Shown one piece after another: positions 36,434 through 45,436 of a stretch of 64,000 nucleotides of DNA. Position 1 is the stretch's first letter. Every line of letters starts with the position of its first letter. The DNA lies in contig NZ_JAZHFT010000025.1 in assembly GCF_036541425.1 (NCBI RefSeq), positions 1 to 64,000 on the forward strand. Reading direction: 5' to 3'. Made by a program: the position numbers and the translations under genes. This stretch comes from Consotaella aegiceratis (lineage in GTDB: Bacteria; Pseudomonadota; Alphaproteobacteria; Rhizobiales; Rhizobiaceae). The notes beneath the pieces are model-generated. The model was not told the origin of the DNA and made no database searches. It saw only the letters and a list, made by a program, of their open reading frames with translations.

Positions 36434-36473
36434 GAACACAACTAGAACAGCTAGATTTGTTCAGGTTTTGTTT
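36434..36473 (+). promoter_or_regulatory. LexA (SOS) box upstream of lexA, plus a second near-match
   Basis: GAAC-N7-GAAC at 36434-36448 is the exact alphaproteobacterial LexA operator. A second element GTTC-N7-GTTT at 36459-36473 matches the reverse form GTTC-N7-GTTC with one mismatch. Both lie 19-58 bp before the lexA ATG, as expected for autorepression. Confidence 0.8.
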
Positions 36474-36491
36474 TCGGAGGGATTCGCGGCG

Positions 36492-37247
36492 ATGCTGACG
36501 CGCAAGCAGCACGATCTGCTGGTCTTCATTCATCAACGATTGAAGGAGGAAGGCGTGCCCCCCTCCTTCGACGAGATGAAGGACGCACTCGATCTGCGCT
36601 CGAAGTCGGGAATCCACCGGCTCATTACGGCGCTGGAGGAGCGGGGCTTCATTCGCCGGCTGCCGAACCGAGCCCGAGCCCTCGAAGTGCTCAAGCTGCC
36701 GGAGGGCATGCCTGAGCCCGCCAAGGCGAGAACCGGCTTCACGCCGAGCGTCATCGAAGGACGGGCACAGACCCCCAAGGCCGAAAGCGTCTCCCTGCCC
36801 CGCATCGGTGCGTTGGCCCGGCCGAGCCGCCCTGCGCCGGTCGAAGTGAGCGACGGAGCGGCGCTCAGCGTTCCGGTCATGGGGAGGATCGCCGCCGGCG
36901 TGCCGATCTCGGCGATCCAGCACCCGACTCATTCGATTCCGATCCCCGCCGACATGATCGGTGGCAGCGGCGAGCACTATGCGCTGGAGGTGAAGGGCGA
37001 TTCGATGATCGAGGCCGGCATCCTCGACGGCGATACCGTGGTCATCCGTCGCTCCGATACGGCCACGCCCGGCGATATCGTGGTGGCGCTCGTCGACGAC
37101 GAGGAAGCCACCTTGAAACGCTTCCGGCGACGCGGCGACCGCATTGCCCTGGAGGCGGCCAACCCGGCCTATGAGACGCGGATCTTCGGCTCGGATCGGG
37201 TGAAGGTACAAGGTCGGCTGATCGGGCTCATTCGCCGCTATTCCTAG
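36492..37247 (+). CDS. lexA: LexA repressor
   Basis: 251-aa SOS repressor. N-terminal winged HTH (MLTRKQHDLLVFIHQRL...; PPSFDEMKDALDLRSKSGIHRL), a long linker typical of alphaproteobacterial LexA, the Ala-Gly cleavage site (MGRIAAGVPIS), and the S24 latent peptidase domain with catalytic Ser (VKGDSMIEAGILDGD) and Lys (EEATLKRF). The ATG at 36492 follows CGGAGGG and lies after the SOS box; the reading frame continues upstream into moeA but is not coding there. Confidence 0.97.
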   Translation: MLTRKQHDLLVFIHQRLKEEGVPPSFDEMKDALDLRSKSGIHRLITALEERGFIRRLPNRARALEVLKLPEGMPEPAKARTGFTPSVIEGRAQTPKAESVSLPRIGALARPSRPAPVEVSDGAALSVPVMGRIAAGVPISAIQHPTHSIPIPADMIGGSGEHYALEVKGDSMIEAGILDGDTVVIRRSDTATPGDIVVALVDDEEATLKRFRRRGDRIALEAANPAYETRIFGSDRVKVQGRLIGLIRRYS

Positions 37248-37354
37248 AACGCCGCCCGTCGACCGAGGGCACGAATATCGTCGTGGCTCATCCATAGTCT
37301 TGCTCTATTGCAGGAACGCGGACACGGAGTGAGGTAACGGCTCCTCACAGCGTC

Positions 37355-37378
37355 ATCCTCGGCCACCGTGCCGAGGAT
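37355..37378. repeat. REP-like palindrome between convergent lexA and comEC
   Basis: A perfect 9-bp stem ATCCTCGGC/GCCGAGGAT with a 6-nt loop, embedded in CGTC...CCA context. Small palindromes of the CATCCTCGG...CCGAGGATCC form are dispersed in intergenic regions of many alphaproteobacteria, so it may be a repeat copy that also serves as a bidirectional 3'-end structure. Only one copy is seen in this window. Confidence 0.45.
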
Positions 37379-37503
37379 CCAGACCGCGTTGCCTGCCGCC
37401 GAGGCCGGATATCGGTCTACGCCGTAGCGCTGTGTGGCTGCCATCGTCTCCGGCAAGCATCAGCGCTCGGATCGATCCTGGAGATGGTCGATCGGCGAAG
37501 CTC

Positions 37504-39753
37504 TCAATCCTCGGATTTGCCGGCCTCGCCGTCAGCAATCTCCGGCTTTCGCCAATATTCCGGCCAGGGCGCCAGCCGATGGGCGTTCCACTCGGCGGGA
37601 ACCGGGCCGATCGCCGTCTGCATCTCCGCCCGGCCCGTGGCCGGCGAGCGGGAAATAGCCAGTGATCCGGTGCGCCGCAGTGTCCTAAGCGTAACGAGAA
37701 GCGCGCCTGAGCGGCAGGCGTCCAGTCGGATCGCCCGTGCGACGATGGCGACGTCGGCCTCGTCGCAGGCTCGCCCGGTGAGTTCGTAGTCGTCGGTCCA
37801 CACGATCGTCAGTCCCGAGCGGCTGACGGCGCGGCAGAAAGCCTCCTCGCAATCGAATGGCGAACCGGTGTCGGCGGTCGCCGTGCCGCCTCCATAGGCG
37901 CGCAGCCATTGGTCCGCGACGAACCCGTTGGGTCGCTCCTTGCGGAAGGAGACAGTGCCGTCCTCGGCGATCAGGGCCACCTCCTCGCCATCCTCGAAGA
38001 TCAGCAATTCGGGCGGCGAGCCGGTCGCCAGCGCCAAAGCCAAACCGATGCCGGCCAAAGGCACCGCGATCCAACGCAGGCGGCTGGCGCAGAGGGTCGC
38101 CACCAGCAGAGCAGCCGTCAGCACCGCCAAGGCGAGCGGCGAGACGATCCCGCTCGCCGCGTCGGGCATATGGTCGGCCGTCAGGTGCGCGATGGCGAAG
38201 ATCGCATCCAGTCCGATCGCCAGCAGATGCAGGAACGGCGCGTCGAGGCCAAAGGGCATCGCCAGCACGGACAACAACGCCAGCGGCATCACCCAAAGGC
38301 TGAAGATCGGCAGCGCCAGGAGATTGGCGACGAGGCCGAACGGCGCGAGGCGTTGGAAGTTATAGGCTGCGTAAGGCGCCGTGGCGACGCTCGCAATGAG
38401 CGACGATGCGGCGATGCCGACGAAAAAGAGTATCAGCTTTCGCCAAAGCGGCAGCGGCCCCCTCGACCGGGACGATCGCGCGGCGCGCCAGCGCGCGAAG
38501 CCGCCATAGGCCCCGACCAGCGCCGTGGTTGCGGCGAACGACATCTGAAAGCTCGCCGTCATCACGGCATGGGGGCCGAGAGCGATCACGATCAGCGCCG
38601 CGATGGCGACGTTGCGCAGCGTCAGGGCTGGCCTGTCGAAGAGGATCGCGAGCAGCATGACACCGAGCATGATGAAGGCGCGCTGCGTCGCCACGTTGGC
38701 GCCCGAGATGGCGAGATAGGCAGCGGCGACGACGATGGCGGCGGCGGCGGCCCATTTCTTGACGGGAAAGCGCAGCGCCAAGCCAGGAATGGCCGCCAGC
38801 AAGGCGCGAACCAGGGTCATCGCAAAGCCCGCCGCCAAAGCCATGTGCAGTCCGGAAATCGCCAACAGATGGGCGAGCCCGCTCTTGCGCAGCCACTCGG
38901 TGACGGTGTCGGGAATGCCGGACCGCTCACCGGTGACCAGCGCCGCGGCGACGCCGCCCGTGGCGCCGGGCAACACCGAGCGAATGCGCTCGGCGATGCC
39001 GAGATGCAGGCGCATGAGCTGCAGTGAAAGGTTTGACTGCAGCGTGTCTGATGCCGGTTCCGGCGCACCCAGGCTGAACCCGTACGCACCCAGCCCCTCG
39101 AAATAGGGCGAAAAGGCAAAGTCGTATCCGCCCGGATAGGCCGGGCCGGACGGCGGCATCAGGCGCACGAGGCCGCGATAGGTGCTGCCCAGCGGCAAGA
39201 AGCCGTGCCGGCTCGTCACCAGGATGCGGACCTCCTCGGGCGGCCGTGAGAGGTGGGGACGCTGCGTATCGGCGAGCCTTATCCGATAGCGCATCCGGCC
39301 GCGTTCGTCCTGGTCCCTCCAGACGACTGTGCCTTCGATCCGGGTGGTGACGTCGCCGGACAGGATCGTCGTCTCGGTGCGCTGCAATTCCCACTGGGCC
39401 AAAGCCACGCCGAGAAGCGCAAAACCGACGACCAGGGCCAAGCCGCTTCGCAGCGGCGCGCCGGACGTCCACCGCAGACTCGCAAGGCAGGGCACCGCGA
39501 GCCCAAGCGCCAACAGCGGCGGCCAGCGCCACGCCAAGCCATGCACCAGAACCACGCCGACGATCAGGCCGATGGGTGCCAGGGCAAAGCTGGAGCGCGC
39601 CGCCTCCTCGATCGCCATCGCGCGCGCCCACCAGCCCGGATCGGCCGTCGCCTCGGCATCGTCATGGCCGCCGACCGCGTCGACCCATCCGGCGCGCACG
39701 TTGCGGCGCCGGGCCGTGCTCGATGCGTAAAGATCGCGGTCGGCCGTACTCAT
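37504..39753 (-). CDS. comEC: ComEC/Rec2 family membrane protein
   Basis: 749-aa polytopic protein, in other bacteria the inner-membrane channel for transforming DNA. N-terminal DUF4131/OB-like region (about 50-230), Competence domain with many TM helices (LAISGLHMALAAGFAM, the conserved ISGLH motif; LAISGANVATQRAFIM), then a C-terminal soluble part of about 190 residues. The metallo-beta-lactamase HxHxDH motif is not visible; only a degraded portion remains, which is frequent in alphaproteobacterial ComEC. It is convergent with lexA and divergent from gltX. Confidence 0.9.
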   Translation of the reverse strand: MSTADRDLYASSTARRRNVRAGWVDAVGGHDDAEATADPGWWARAMAIEEAARSSFALAPIGLIVGVVLVHGLAWRWPPLLALGLAVPCLASLRWTSGAPLRSGLALVVGFALLGVALAQWELQRTETTILSGDVTTRIEGTVVWRDQDERGRMRYRIRLADTQRPHLSRPPEEVRILVTSRHGFLPLGSTYRGLVRLMPPSGPAYPGGYDFAFSPYFEGLGAYGFSLGAPEPASDTLQSNLSLQLMRLHLGIAERIRSVLPGATGGVAAALVTGERSGIPDTVTEWLRKSGLAHLLAISGLHMALAAGFAMTLVRALLAAIPGLALRFPVKKWAAAAAIVVAAAYLAISGANVATQRAFIMLGVMLLAILFDRPALTLRNVAIAALIVIALGPHAVMTASFQMSFAATTALVGAYGGFARWRAARSSRSRGPLPLWRKLILFFVGIAASSLIASVATAPYAAYNFQRLAPFGLVANLLALPIFSLWVMPLALLSVLAMPFGLDAPFLHLLAIGLDAIFAIAHLTADHMPDAASGIVSPLALAVLTAALLVATLCASRLRWIAVPLAGIGLALALATGSPPELLIFEDGEEVALIAEDGTVSFRKERPNGFVADQWLRAYGGGTATADTGSPFDCEEAFCRAVSRSGLTIVWTDDYELTGRACDEADVAIVARAIRLDACRSGALLVTLRTLRRTGSLAISRSPATGRAEMQTAIGPVPAEWNAHRLAPWPEYWRKPEIADGEAGKSED

Positions 39754-39862
39754 CCCGCGCGTTCGCTGCCTTGTCTCTGCCGAGCGCTATGCTACACACC
39801 GGCACGACAAATCCGATCGAAAAAGATCGGCTGCCCTCATTTCTCATTCCCATGGAGTCGTC

Positions 39863-41284
39863 ATGCCGGACCGCGTCGTGACCCGCTTCGCTCCCTCCCC
39901 TACGGGTTTTCTGCATATCGGCGGTGCGCGAACCGCTCTCTTCAATTGGCTCTACGCGCGGGCCAAAGGCGGCAGAATGCTGCTCCGGATCGAAGACACC
40001 GACCGCGAGCGATCCACCGAGGCCGCGGTTCAGGCCATCATCGAGGGGCTCGATTGGCTCGGGCTGAATGCCGACGAGCCACCCATTTCCCAATACGAGC
40101 GGGCGCCTCGGCATCGCGAGGTGGTCGATGAGCTGGTGCGCCGCGGTAAGGCCTATTTCTGCTACGCATCGCCTCAGGAGCTCGAGGAAATGCGCGAGAA
40201 GGCGCGCGCCGAGAAGCGCCCTCCCCGCTACGACGGTCGTTGGCGCGACCGCGACCCGTCCGAGGCGCCCGAGGGCGTCAAGCCGGTCGTGCGACTCAAG
40301 GCGCCGCTCGATGGCGAGACCGTGGTGCATGATTTGGTGCAGGGCGAGGTCCGCTTTCCGAACAAGGATCTCGACGATTTCGTTCTGCTGCGTTCCGACG
40401 GATCGCCCACCTACATGCTGGCCGTCGTGGTCGACGACCACGACATGGGCGTGACGCAGGTCATTCGCGGCGACGACCACCTGACCAATGCCGGACGTCA
40501 GACGCTGATCTACAACGCGATGGACTGGCCGGTTCCGGCGATGGCCCACATCCCGCTGATCCACGGCCCCGATGGGGCCAAGCTTTCCAAGCGCCACGGC
40601 GCGCTGGGTGTCGAGGCCTATCGCGCCATGGGCTACCTGCCGGTGGCGCTGCGCAACTACCTCGTTCGCCTCGGCTGGAGCCATGGCGACGACGAGATCA
40701 TGACGACGCAGGATATGGTCGCCTGGTTCGACGTCACCGGCATCAACAAGGGTGCTGCGCGGTTCGACTTCGCCAAGCTGGAAGCCATCAACGGCCATTG
40801 GATCCGCCAGTCCAGCGATGCGGATCTGGTCGAGACGCTGATGTCCGAGCGCGACGTGCTGCCGAATGGCGAAATCCTGAAGCGGCGGCCGGACGCAACC
40901 GTGCGCGAGCTTCTGGCCGCCGCCATGCCGGGGCTGAAGGAACGCGCAAAGACCCTGGTCGAGCTCGTCGACGGGGCGGCTTTCCTGTTTGCCGAGCGGC
41001 CTCTGGCGATGGAGGAGAAGGCCCAGGCGATCCTGGATGACGGTGGGCGCGACATCCTGCACGCCCTGTTGCCGGATTTCACCTCGGCTCCCGAATGGAC
41101 TGCAGAGGGGCTGGAAGGCATCGTGCGCAGTTTTGCCGAAGAGCAGGGCCTCAAGCTCGGCAAGGCGGCGCAGCCGCTGCGGGCTGCGTTGACGGGTCGC
41201 ACGGTCTCGCCGGGGGTGTTCGACGTGCTGGCCGTGCTCGGTCGCGAGGAGGCGCTGGCACGTCTACAAGACCAGGCGGTCTGA
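39863..41284 (+). CDS. gltX: Glutamate--tRNA ligase
   Basis: 473-aa class I aminoacyl-tRNA synthetase. The HIGH box (APSPTGFLHIGGART) is at the N-terminus and the KMSKS equivalent reads KLSKRHG. The catalytic Rossmann fold, stem-contact and C-terminal anticodon-binding helical domains fit the usual 470-aa length. Many alphaproteobacteria carry two GluRS; this copy next to gltA is the common rhizobial location. ATG at 39863. Confidence 0.96.
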   Translation: MPDRVVTRFAPSPTGFLHIGGARTALFNWLYARAKGGRMLLRIEDTDRERSTEAAVQAIIEGLDWLGLNADEPPISQYERAPRHREVVDELVRRGKAYFCYASPQELEEMREKARAEKRPPRYDGRWRDRDPSEAPEGVKPVVRLKAPLDGETVVHDLVQGEVRFPNKDLDDFVLLRSDGSPTYMLAVVVDDHDMGVTQVIRGDDHLTNAGRQTLIYNAMDWPVPAMAHIPLIHGPDGAKLSKRHGALGVEAYRAMGYLPVALRNYLVRLGWSHGDDEIMTTQDMVAWFDVTGINKGAARFDFAKLEAINGHWIRQSSDADLVETLMSERDVLPNGEILKRRPDATVRELLAAAMPGLKERAKTLVELVDGAAFLFAERPLAMEEKAQAILDDGGRDILHALLPDFTSAPEWTAEGLEGIVRSFAEEQGLKLGKAAQPLRAALTGRTVSPGVFDVLAVLGREEALARLQDQAV

Positions 41285-41344
41285 CCTAGATACCTTGATC
41301 TATTGATCCGGGAGGAGCCCCGCGGCCTCACGGATTGCTACAAC

Positions 41345-41373
41345 TTGTTACCGACAACGCTTTGCGATAATCC
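41345..41373 (+). promoter_or_regulatory. Candidate sigma70-type promoter of gltA
   Basis: TTGTTA and TAATCC separated by 17 bp, ending 66 bp before the gltA ATG, in an A+T-richer part of the 155-bp gltX-gltA gap. Consensus fit only; not proof of activity. Confidence 0.35.
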
Positions 41374-41439
41374 ACAATCGGCAGGAAGTTGCTCTGTTCC
41401 GCAGCCCGCCGGTCGCGGCCTTTAAAGAAGGGGAGATAT

Positions 41440-42729
41440 ATGTCGAATCAATCAGCCAAGTTGGGTTTTGGGGACAAAGAGTTCGACTTCGCTGTCCGGC
41501 AGGGAACTATCGGGCCCGAGGTTATCGACATCTCGTCTCTGTATAAACAGACGGGTGCCTTTACATTTGATCCTGGATTTACTTCCACAGCTTCGTGCGA
41601 GTCGAAGATCACTTATATCGACGGCGACGAGGGCATCCTCCTTCACCGCGGCTATCCCATCGAGCAATTGGCCGAAAGCGGTAACTTTCTCGAGACCTGC
41701 TATCTCCTCCTCTACGGCGAGTTGCCCACCGCGCGAGAGATGGAGGATTTCGAGCGTCGCGTCATCCGCCATACGATGATCCACGAACAGATGTCGCGTT
41801 TCTACGCCGGCTTCCGCCGGGATGCCCATCCGATGGCGGTGATGGTGGGTTCGGTCGGAGCGCTGTCTGCCTTCTATCACGACTCGATCGACATCTCCGA
41901 CCCGCATCAGCGCATGGTCGCCTCGATCCGCATGATCTCGAAGATGCCGACGCTCGCCGCGATGGCCTTCAAGTACCACATCGGTCAGCCCTTCGTTTAT
42001 CCGCAGAACCGCCTATCGTATGCGGAGAACTTCCTTCACATGTGCTTCGCCACGCCGTGCGAGCCGTATGAAGTCAATCCGGTGCTGGCGCGGGCGATGG
42101 ACCGCATCTTCATCCTTCATGCCGACCACGAGCAGAACGCGTCGACTTCTACGGTGCGCCTGGCCGGCTCTTCGGGCGCCAATCCATTCGCCTGCATCGC
42201 GGCCGGCATCGCCTGCCTCTGGGGTCCCGCCCATGGCGGCGCCAACGAGGCGGCGCTCAACATGCTGATGGAAATCGGGACGAAAGACCGCATTCCGGAA
42301 TTCGTCGCCCGCGCGAAGGACAAGGACGATCCGTTCCGGCTGATGGGCTTCGGCCATCGGGTCTACAAGAACTACGATCCGCGTGCCAAGATCATGCAGA
42401 AGACCTGCCACGAGGTGCTCGAGCAGCTCGGCGTCACCGACGACCCGCTTCTCGAAGTGGCGATGGAGCTGGAGCATATCGCGCTCCACGACGAATATTT
42501 CATCGAAAAGAAGCTCTATCCCAACGTCGACTTCTATTCGGGCATCACGCTGAAGGCGCTCGGCTTCCCGACCACGATGTTCACCGTCCTCTTCGCGCTC
42601 GCGCGCACGGTCGGCTGGATCGCGCAGTGGAAGGAAATGATCGAGGATCCGCACCAGCGCATCGGCCGCCCGCGCCAGCTCTACACCGGCGCGGCGCAGC
42701 GTGAATATGTGGCGATGGAAAAGCGCTGA
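41440..42729 (+). CDS. gltA: Citrate synthase (type II)
   Basis: 429-aa TCA-cycle enzyme joining acetyl-CoA and oxaloacetate. The Gram-negative hexameric form is recognised by length and by the N-terminal beta domain (TFDPGFTSTASCESKITYIDGDEGILLHRGYPIE begins TFDPGFTSTAS), active-site His residues (NASTSTVRLAGSS, GPAHGGANEAAL, GFGHRVYKNYDPRA) and the Asp region near IGRPRQLY. ATG 41440 is preceded by AAGGGGAG. A strong terminator hairpin follows 25 bp after the stop. Confidence 0.97.
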   Translation: MSNQSAKLGFGDKEFDFAVRQGTIGPEVIDISSLYKQTGAFTFDPGFTSTASCESKITYIDGDEGILLHRGYPIEQLAESGNFLETCYLLLYGELPTAREMEDFERRVIRHTMIHEQMSRFYAGFRRDAHPMAVMVGSVGALSAFYHDSIDISDPHQRMVASIRMISKMPTLAAMAFKYHIGQPFVYPQNRLSYAENFLHMCFATPCEPYEVNPVLARAMDRIFILHADHEQNASTSTVRLAGSSGANPFACIAAGIACLWGPAHGGANEAALNMLMEIGTKDRIPEFVARAKDKDDPFRLMGFGHRVYKNYDPRAKIMQKTCHEVLEQLGVTDDPLLEVAMELEHIALHDEYFIEKKLYPNVDFYSGITLKALGFPTTMFTVLFALARTVGWIAQWKEMIEDPHQRIGRPRQLYTGAAQREYVAMEKR

Positions 42730-42753
42730 TCGGACCTTGAGAATGATGTGTTG

Positions 42754-42777
42754 GAAAGGGCGCCACGGCGCCCTTTC
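42754..42777 (+). terminator. gltA terminator
   Basis: A perfect 10-bp stem GAAAGGGCGC/GCGCCCTTTC with a 4-nt CACG loop, 24 bp after the gltA stop. The 3' arm ends in TTTCTT, so it can work as an intrinsic terminator. Confidence 0.75.
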
Positions 42778-42857
42778 TTGCATCTCGGCCTGCCCCATGC
42801 TCGCATCATGGCAGTGCGGCGGCGCCGCGGCCTTGTCGTTTTCTGGAAGAGTTAGGC

Positions 42858-44039
42858 GTGCGAACCTTGCTGTTGATCCTGGCGTTGGGGGCAATCCTGC
42901 AATTGGCGACGACATCGGCCGGTGCCGCTCAACTCTCGAAGCAGCGGGAGGCGCTCGACGCCCTCTTGCACAGCGACAGCCTCGATCCGAACCATTTCGC
43001 GCCGGTTTTCCTGGACAAGGTCGCCCCCGCCGATATCGAGCGGATCATTGCGGACATGGAGCGCAAGGGCGGCGCGCTTCTGGCGATCGATCCAGATGGC
43101 GACGGTTTTCTCCTTCGTTTCGAACGCGCCGAGGTTCGTGCCAGCATCGCGCTGAGCGACGACGGGCGGATCAGCGGTCTCTGGTTTGGTGTGCTCACGC
43201 CGACCGGCGATTTCGAGTCTCTGGTCTCGGCGATCACCTCGCTGCCCGGCGATACGTCGCTGCTGGTCCTGGCCGACGGCGAGCCGCTGGCGCAGCATCG
43301 AGCCGGGACGCCGATGGCCGTGGGATCGGCCTTCAAGCTTGCGGTTCTGGTGGCGGTCGAGCGCGCCGTCGAGGCTGGGCGGCTGGACTGGGGTCGGACG
43401 GTCGACCTTTCCGCGTCGTGGAAGTCCCTGCCGACAGGCCAGTTGCAGGACTGGCCGGACGGTTCGCCCCTGACCGTCTCGACCCTTTCGCATCTGATGA
43501 TGTCGCTTAGCGACAACACCGCTGCGGACGCGCTGATTCATCTGGTCGGGCGTGAAGCCGTCGAAGCGGTTTCGCCGCGAAACAGCCCGTTCTTGACCAC
43601 GCGCGAGGCGTTCGTTCTGAAAGCCCGGTCGAATACCGACCTGCGCGCCCGGTGGCACGGGGCCGATGCCGGCGGCCGCCGCGCCATCCTCGAAGAGATC
43701 GCCGACCTGCCCTTGCCTGCCCTGGGCGATCTCATCGCCGCGCCGACGCTCGGCATCGAGTGGCAAATGACGGCGCGAGAGCTTTGCCGCCTGCTCGACG
43801 CGACGGCCGATCTGCCGAGCCTTGGCATCAACGCCGGTCCGATCGAACACGGCGCCTGGCGGCATCTTGCCTATAAGGGTGGTTCGGAAATCGGCGTGTT
43901 CAATCTCTCAAGCCGCGTCGTTGGCCGTGACGGCACGACCTATTGCTCCGTCGCGACCTGGAACGCCGAAAAGCTGCTGGAAGAGAACACATTGCTGACC
44001 CTTTATCGCGGTCTCCTTGCCCGCCTGCAAGATCGCTGA
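42858..44039 (+). CDS. Secreted serine hydrolase with a class A beta-lactamase-like fold
   Basis: 393-aa protein with a signal peptide (residues 1-24, ending AGA|AQ), an N-terminal domain of about 100 residues resembling the small Cpf_0_2/DUF-like module found ahead of such hydrolases, and a beta-lactamase/PBP-like domain. Active-site motifs are complete: SxxK (S157-A-F-K160), SDN (218-220) and KGGS (340-343). The ExxLN Omega-loop Glu of true class A enzymes is not evident, so it may be a peptidase/esterase rather than a beta-lactamase. It starts at GTG 42858, behind the gltA terminator, and its end is 69 bp before the IS1111-type left repeat. Confidence 0.82.
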   Translation: MRTLLLILALGAILQLATTSAGAAQLSKQREALDALLHSDSLDPNHFAPVFLDKVAPADIERIIADMERKGGALLAIDPDGDGFLLRFERAEVRASIALSDDGRISGLWFGVLTPTGDFESLVSAITSLPGDTSLLVLADGEPLAQHRAGTPMAVGSAFKLAVLVAVERAVEAGRLDWGRTVDLSASWKSLPTGQLQDWPDGSPLTVSTLSHLMMSLSDNTAADALIHLVGREAVEAVSPRNSPFLTTREAFVLKARSNTDLRARWHGADAGGRRAILEEIADLPLPALGDLIAAPTLGIEWQMTARELCRLLDATADLPSLGINAGPIEHGAWRHLAYKGGSEIGVFNLSSRVVGRDGTTYCSVATWNAEKLLEENTLLTLYRGLLARLQDR

Positions 44040-44108
44040 CCGAGCGCGCCTATGGGGCCTAAATTTTTCTGGAGCCTGCCTGCCGAAATCCGGCGTCCCC
44101 CTTTATGG

Positions 44109-44120
44109 ATGGCCCGCCCC
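44109..44120 (+). repeat. Left subterminal inverted repeat of the IS1111-like element
   Basis: ATGGCCCGCCCC, the perfect reverse complement of 45437-45448. It lies 52 bp upstream of the transposase ATG. Confidence 0.7.
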
Positions 44121-44172
44121 TCCCGCCGACGCCTGTGTGGGATGTCGGTGTTCAAGAAGGAAGGAGCGGACC

Positions 44173-45198
44173 ATGAGCATAGTGATCCTTGGCATCGACC
44201 TGGGCAAGAACAGCTGCAGCATCGTCGGGCTCGACGCGGACGCGGCGGTGGTCGTGCGACGGCGAATGCGCCGCGACGGGGTGATCGCCTTCGCCGCAAG
44301 GCTGGAGCCTTGCGTGATGGCGATGGAGGCGTGCTGCGGCGCCCATCACATGGGCCGGTCGCTGTTGGCACTGGGGCATGAGGTTCGGCTGATGTCGCCG
44401 GAGTATGTGCGGCCCTACGTGAAGGCGCAGAAGAACGACGACCGCGATGCCGAGGCGATCGCTGAAGCAGCAACCCGGCCCACCATGCGCTTCGTCGAGT
44501 TGAAGAGCGAGGAGCAGCTCGATGTCCAGACGCTGCATCGGGTGCGCGACCGTCTGGTCGGCGAACGCACCTCCCTGACCAACCAGATCAGGAGCCTTCT
44601 GCTGGAGCGCGGGCATGTCGTGGCGCAGGGTCACGCTCGCTTGCGCCGCCTGCTCGGCGAATTGCTGGAGCCCGATGCGGGCGGGCTGAGTACATGCATG
44701 GCATTTTTGCTCGGAGATATGCGGACCCGCTGGGACGAGCTGGATCGCCGCATCGCCGCCTTTGATGCCGAATTTGCAGCGATGGCCCGGACCGACGAGC
44801 GGGCGCGGCGGCTGATCGACATCCCCGGCATCGGCGCGCTGAATGCCATCGCGCTGGTGGCCGCGGTCGGCGCCGCCGCGACCTTCGACAAGGGGCGCGA
44901 CCTCGCGGCATGGTTGGGTCTTGTGCCCCGCCAGGCCACCACCGGAGGAAAGCCGAAGCTTCTCGGGATCACCAAGCGTGGCAGCCGGTATCTTCGCAAG
45001 ATGCTGATCCAAGGCGCGCGATCCGCCATGCCCTCGCTGGCGCGGAGTGCCACGGCGATCGGGGCTTGGCTGCGCGGGCTTCTCGCCCGCGCTCATCCCA
45101 ACGTCGCCGTCGTCGCATTGGCTGCCAAGATGGCACGCACCGTCTGGGCGTTGCTCCGCCATGGACGAAGCTACCGCGCCGCGCCGATGCTGGCGTGA
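44173..45198 (+). CDS. IS110-family transposase (DEDD recombinase)
   Basis: 341 aa, full length for the family. N-terminal RuvC-like DEDD domain: IVILGIDLGKN (first Asp), MEACCGAHHMGRSL (Glu), KNDDRDAEAIAEA (Asp pair), then a coiled-coil linker (RDRLVGERTSLTNQIRSLLLERG) and the C-terminal Tnp20 domain (IPGIGALNAIALVA; QATTGGKPKLLGITKRG). The ATG at 44173, with AAGGAAGGAG before it, was chosen over upstream in-frame codons, which belong to the left end. No frameshift is seen, so the enzyme may be active. IS110 enzymes act with an element-encoded guide RNA. Confidence 0.9.
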   Translation: MSIVILGIDLGKNSCSIVGLDADAAVVVRRRMRRDGVIAFAARLEPCVMAMEACCGAHHMGRSLLALGHEVRLMSPEYVRPYVKAQKNDDRDAEAIAEAATRPTMRFVELKSEEQLDVQTLHRVRDRLVGERTSLTNQIRSLLLERGHVVAQGHARLRRLLGELLEPDAGGLSTCMAFLLGDMRTRWDELDRRIAAFDAEFAAMARTDERARRLIDIPGIGALNAIALVAAVGAAATFDKGRDLAAWLGLVPRQATTGGKPKLLGITKRGSRYLRKMLIQGARSAMPSLARSATAIGAWLRGLLARAHPNVAVVALAAKMARTVWALLRHGRSYRAAPMLA

Positions 45199-45205
45199 TG
45201 ACCAT

Positions 45206-45436
45206 GCGTCCGGCGAATACTTCACCGGACGCAGCGACCTGCGAGTGGTGAAAGGAAGATGGCCTGACAGTCGATCGGCAGCCCGAAAACCTCCGGCGCA
45301 AAATGGCCCTTCGAGGCCGGCCCCTTTATGAGGATCGGGCTGCGCGGATCTCCATCTTGGCAGCGGCCATTGTGCCGACATGCCGGATACGTTTGTGCAG
45401 ACTGGTCACGCCGTCACCCAATCATCGCTTGCAATC
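45206..45436 (+). ncRNA. Candidate bridge/seek RNA region at the right end of the IS1111-like element
   Basis: The 250 nt between the transposase stop and the right repeat encode no protein but show strong secondary structure: a perfect 8-bp hairpin (45206-45232, GCGTCCGG/CCGGACGC), then a large stem CAGCCCGA/TCGGGCTG closing 45279-45342 with a small GGCC hairpin inside. IS110-family elements encode a structured RNA in a non-coding end that pairs with target and donor DNA; in the IS1111 subgroup it lies 3' of the transposase. The exact RNA limits and guide loops cannot be read off reliably here. Confidence 0.5.

Noticed and set aside
42858..44039. Calling the serine hydrolase a class A beta-lactamase
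   Set aside because: The Omega-loop Glu motif could not be located, so the substrate is left open.
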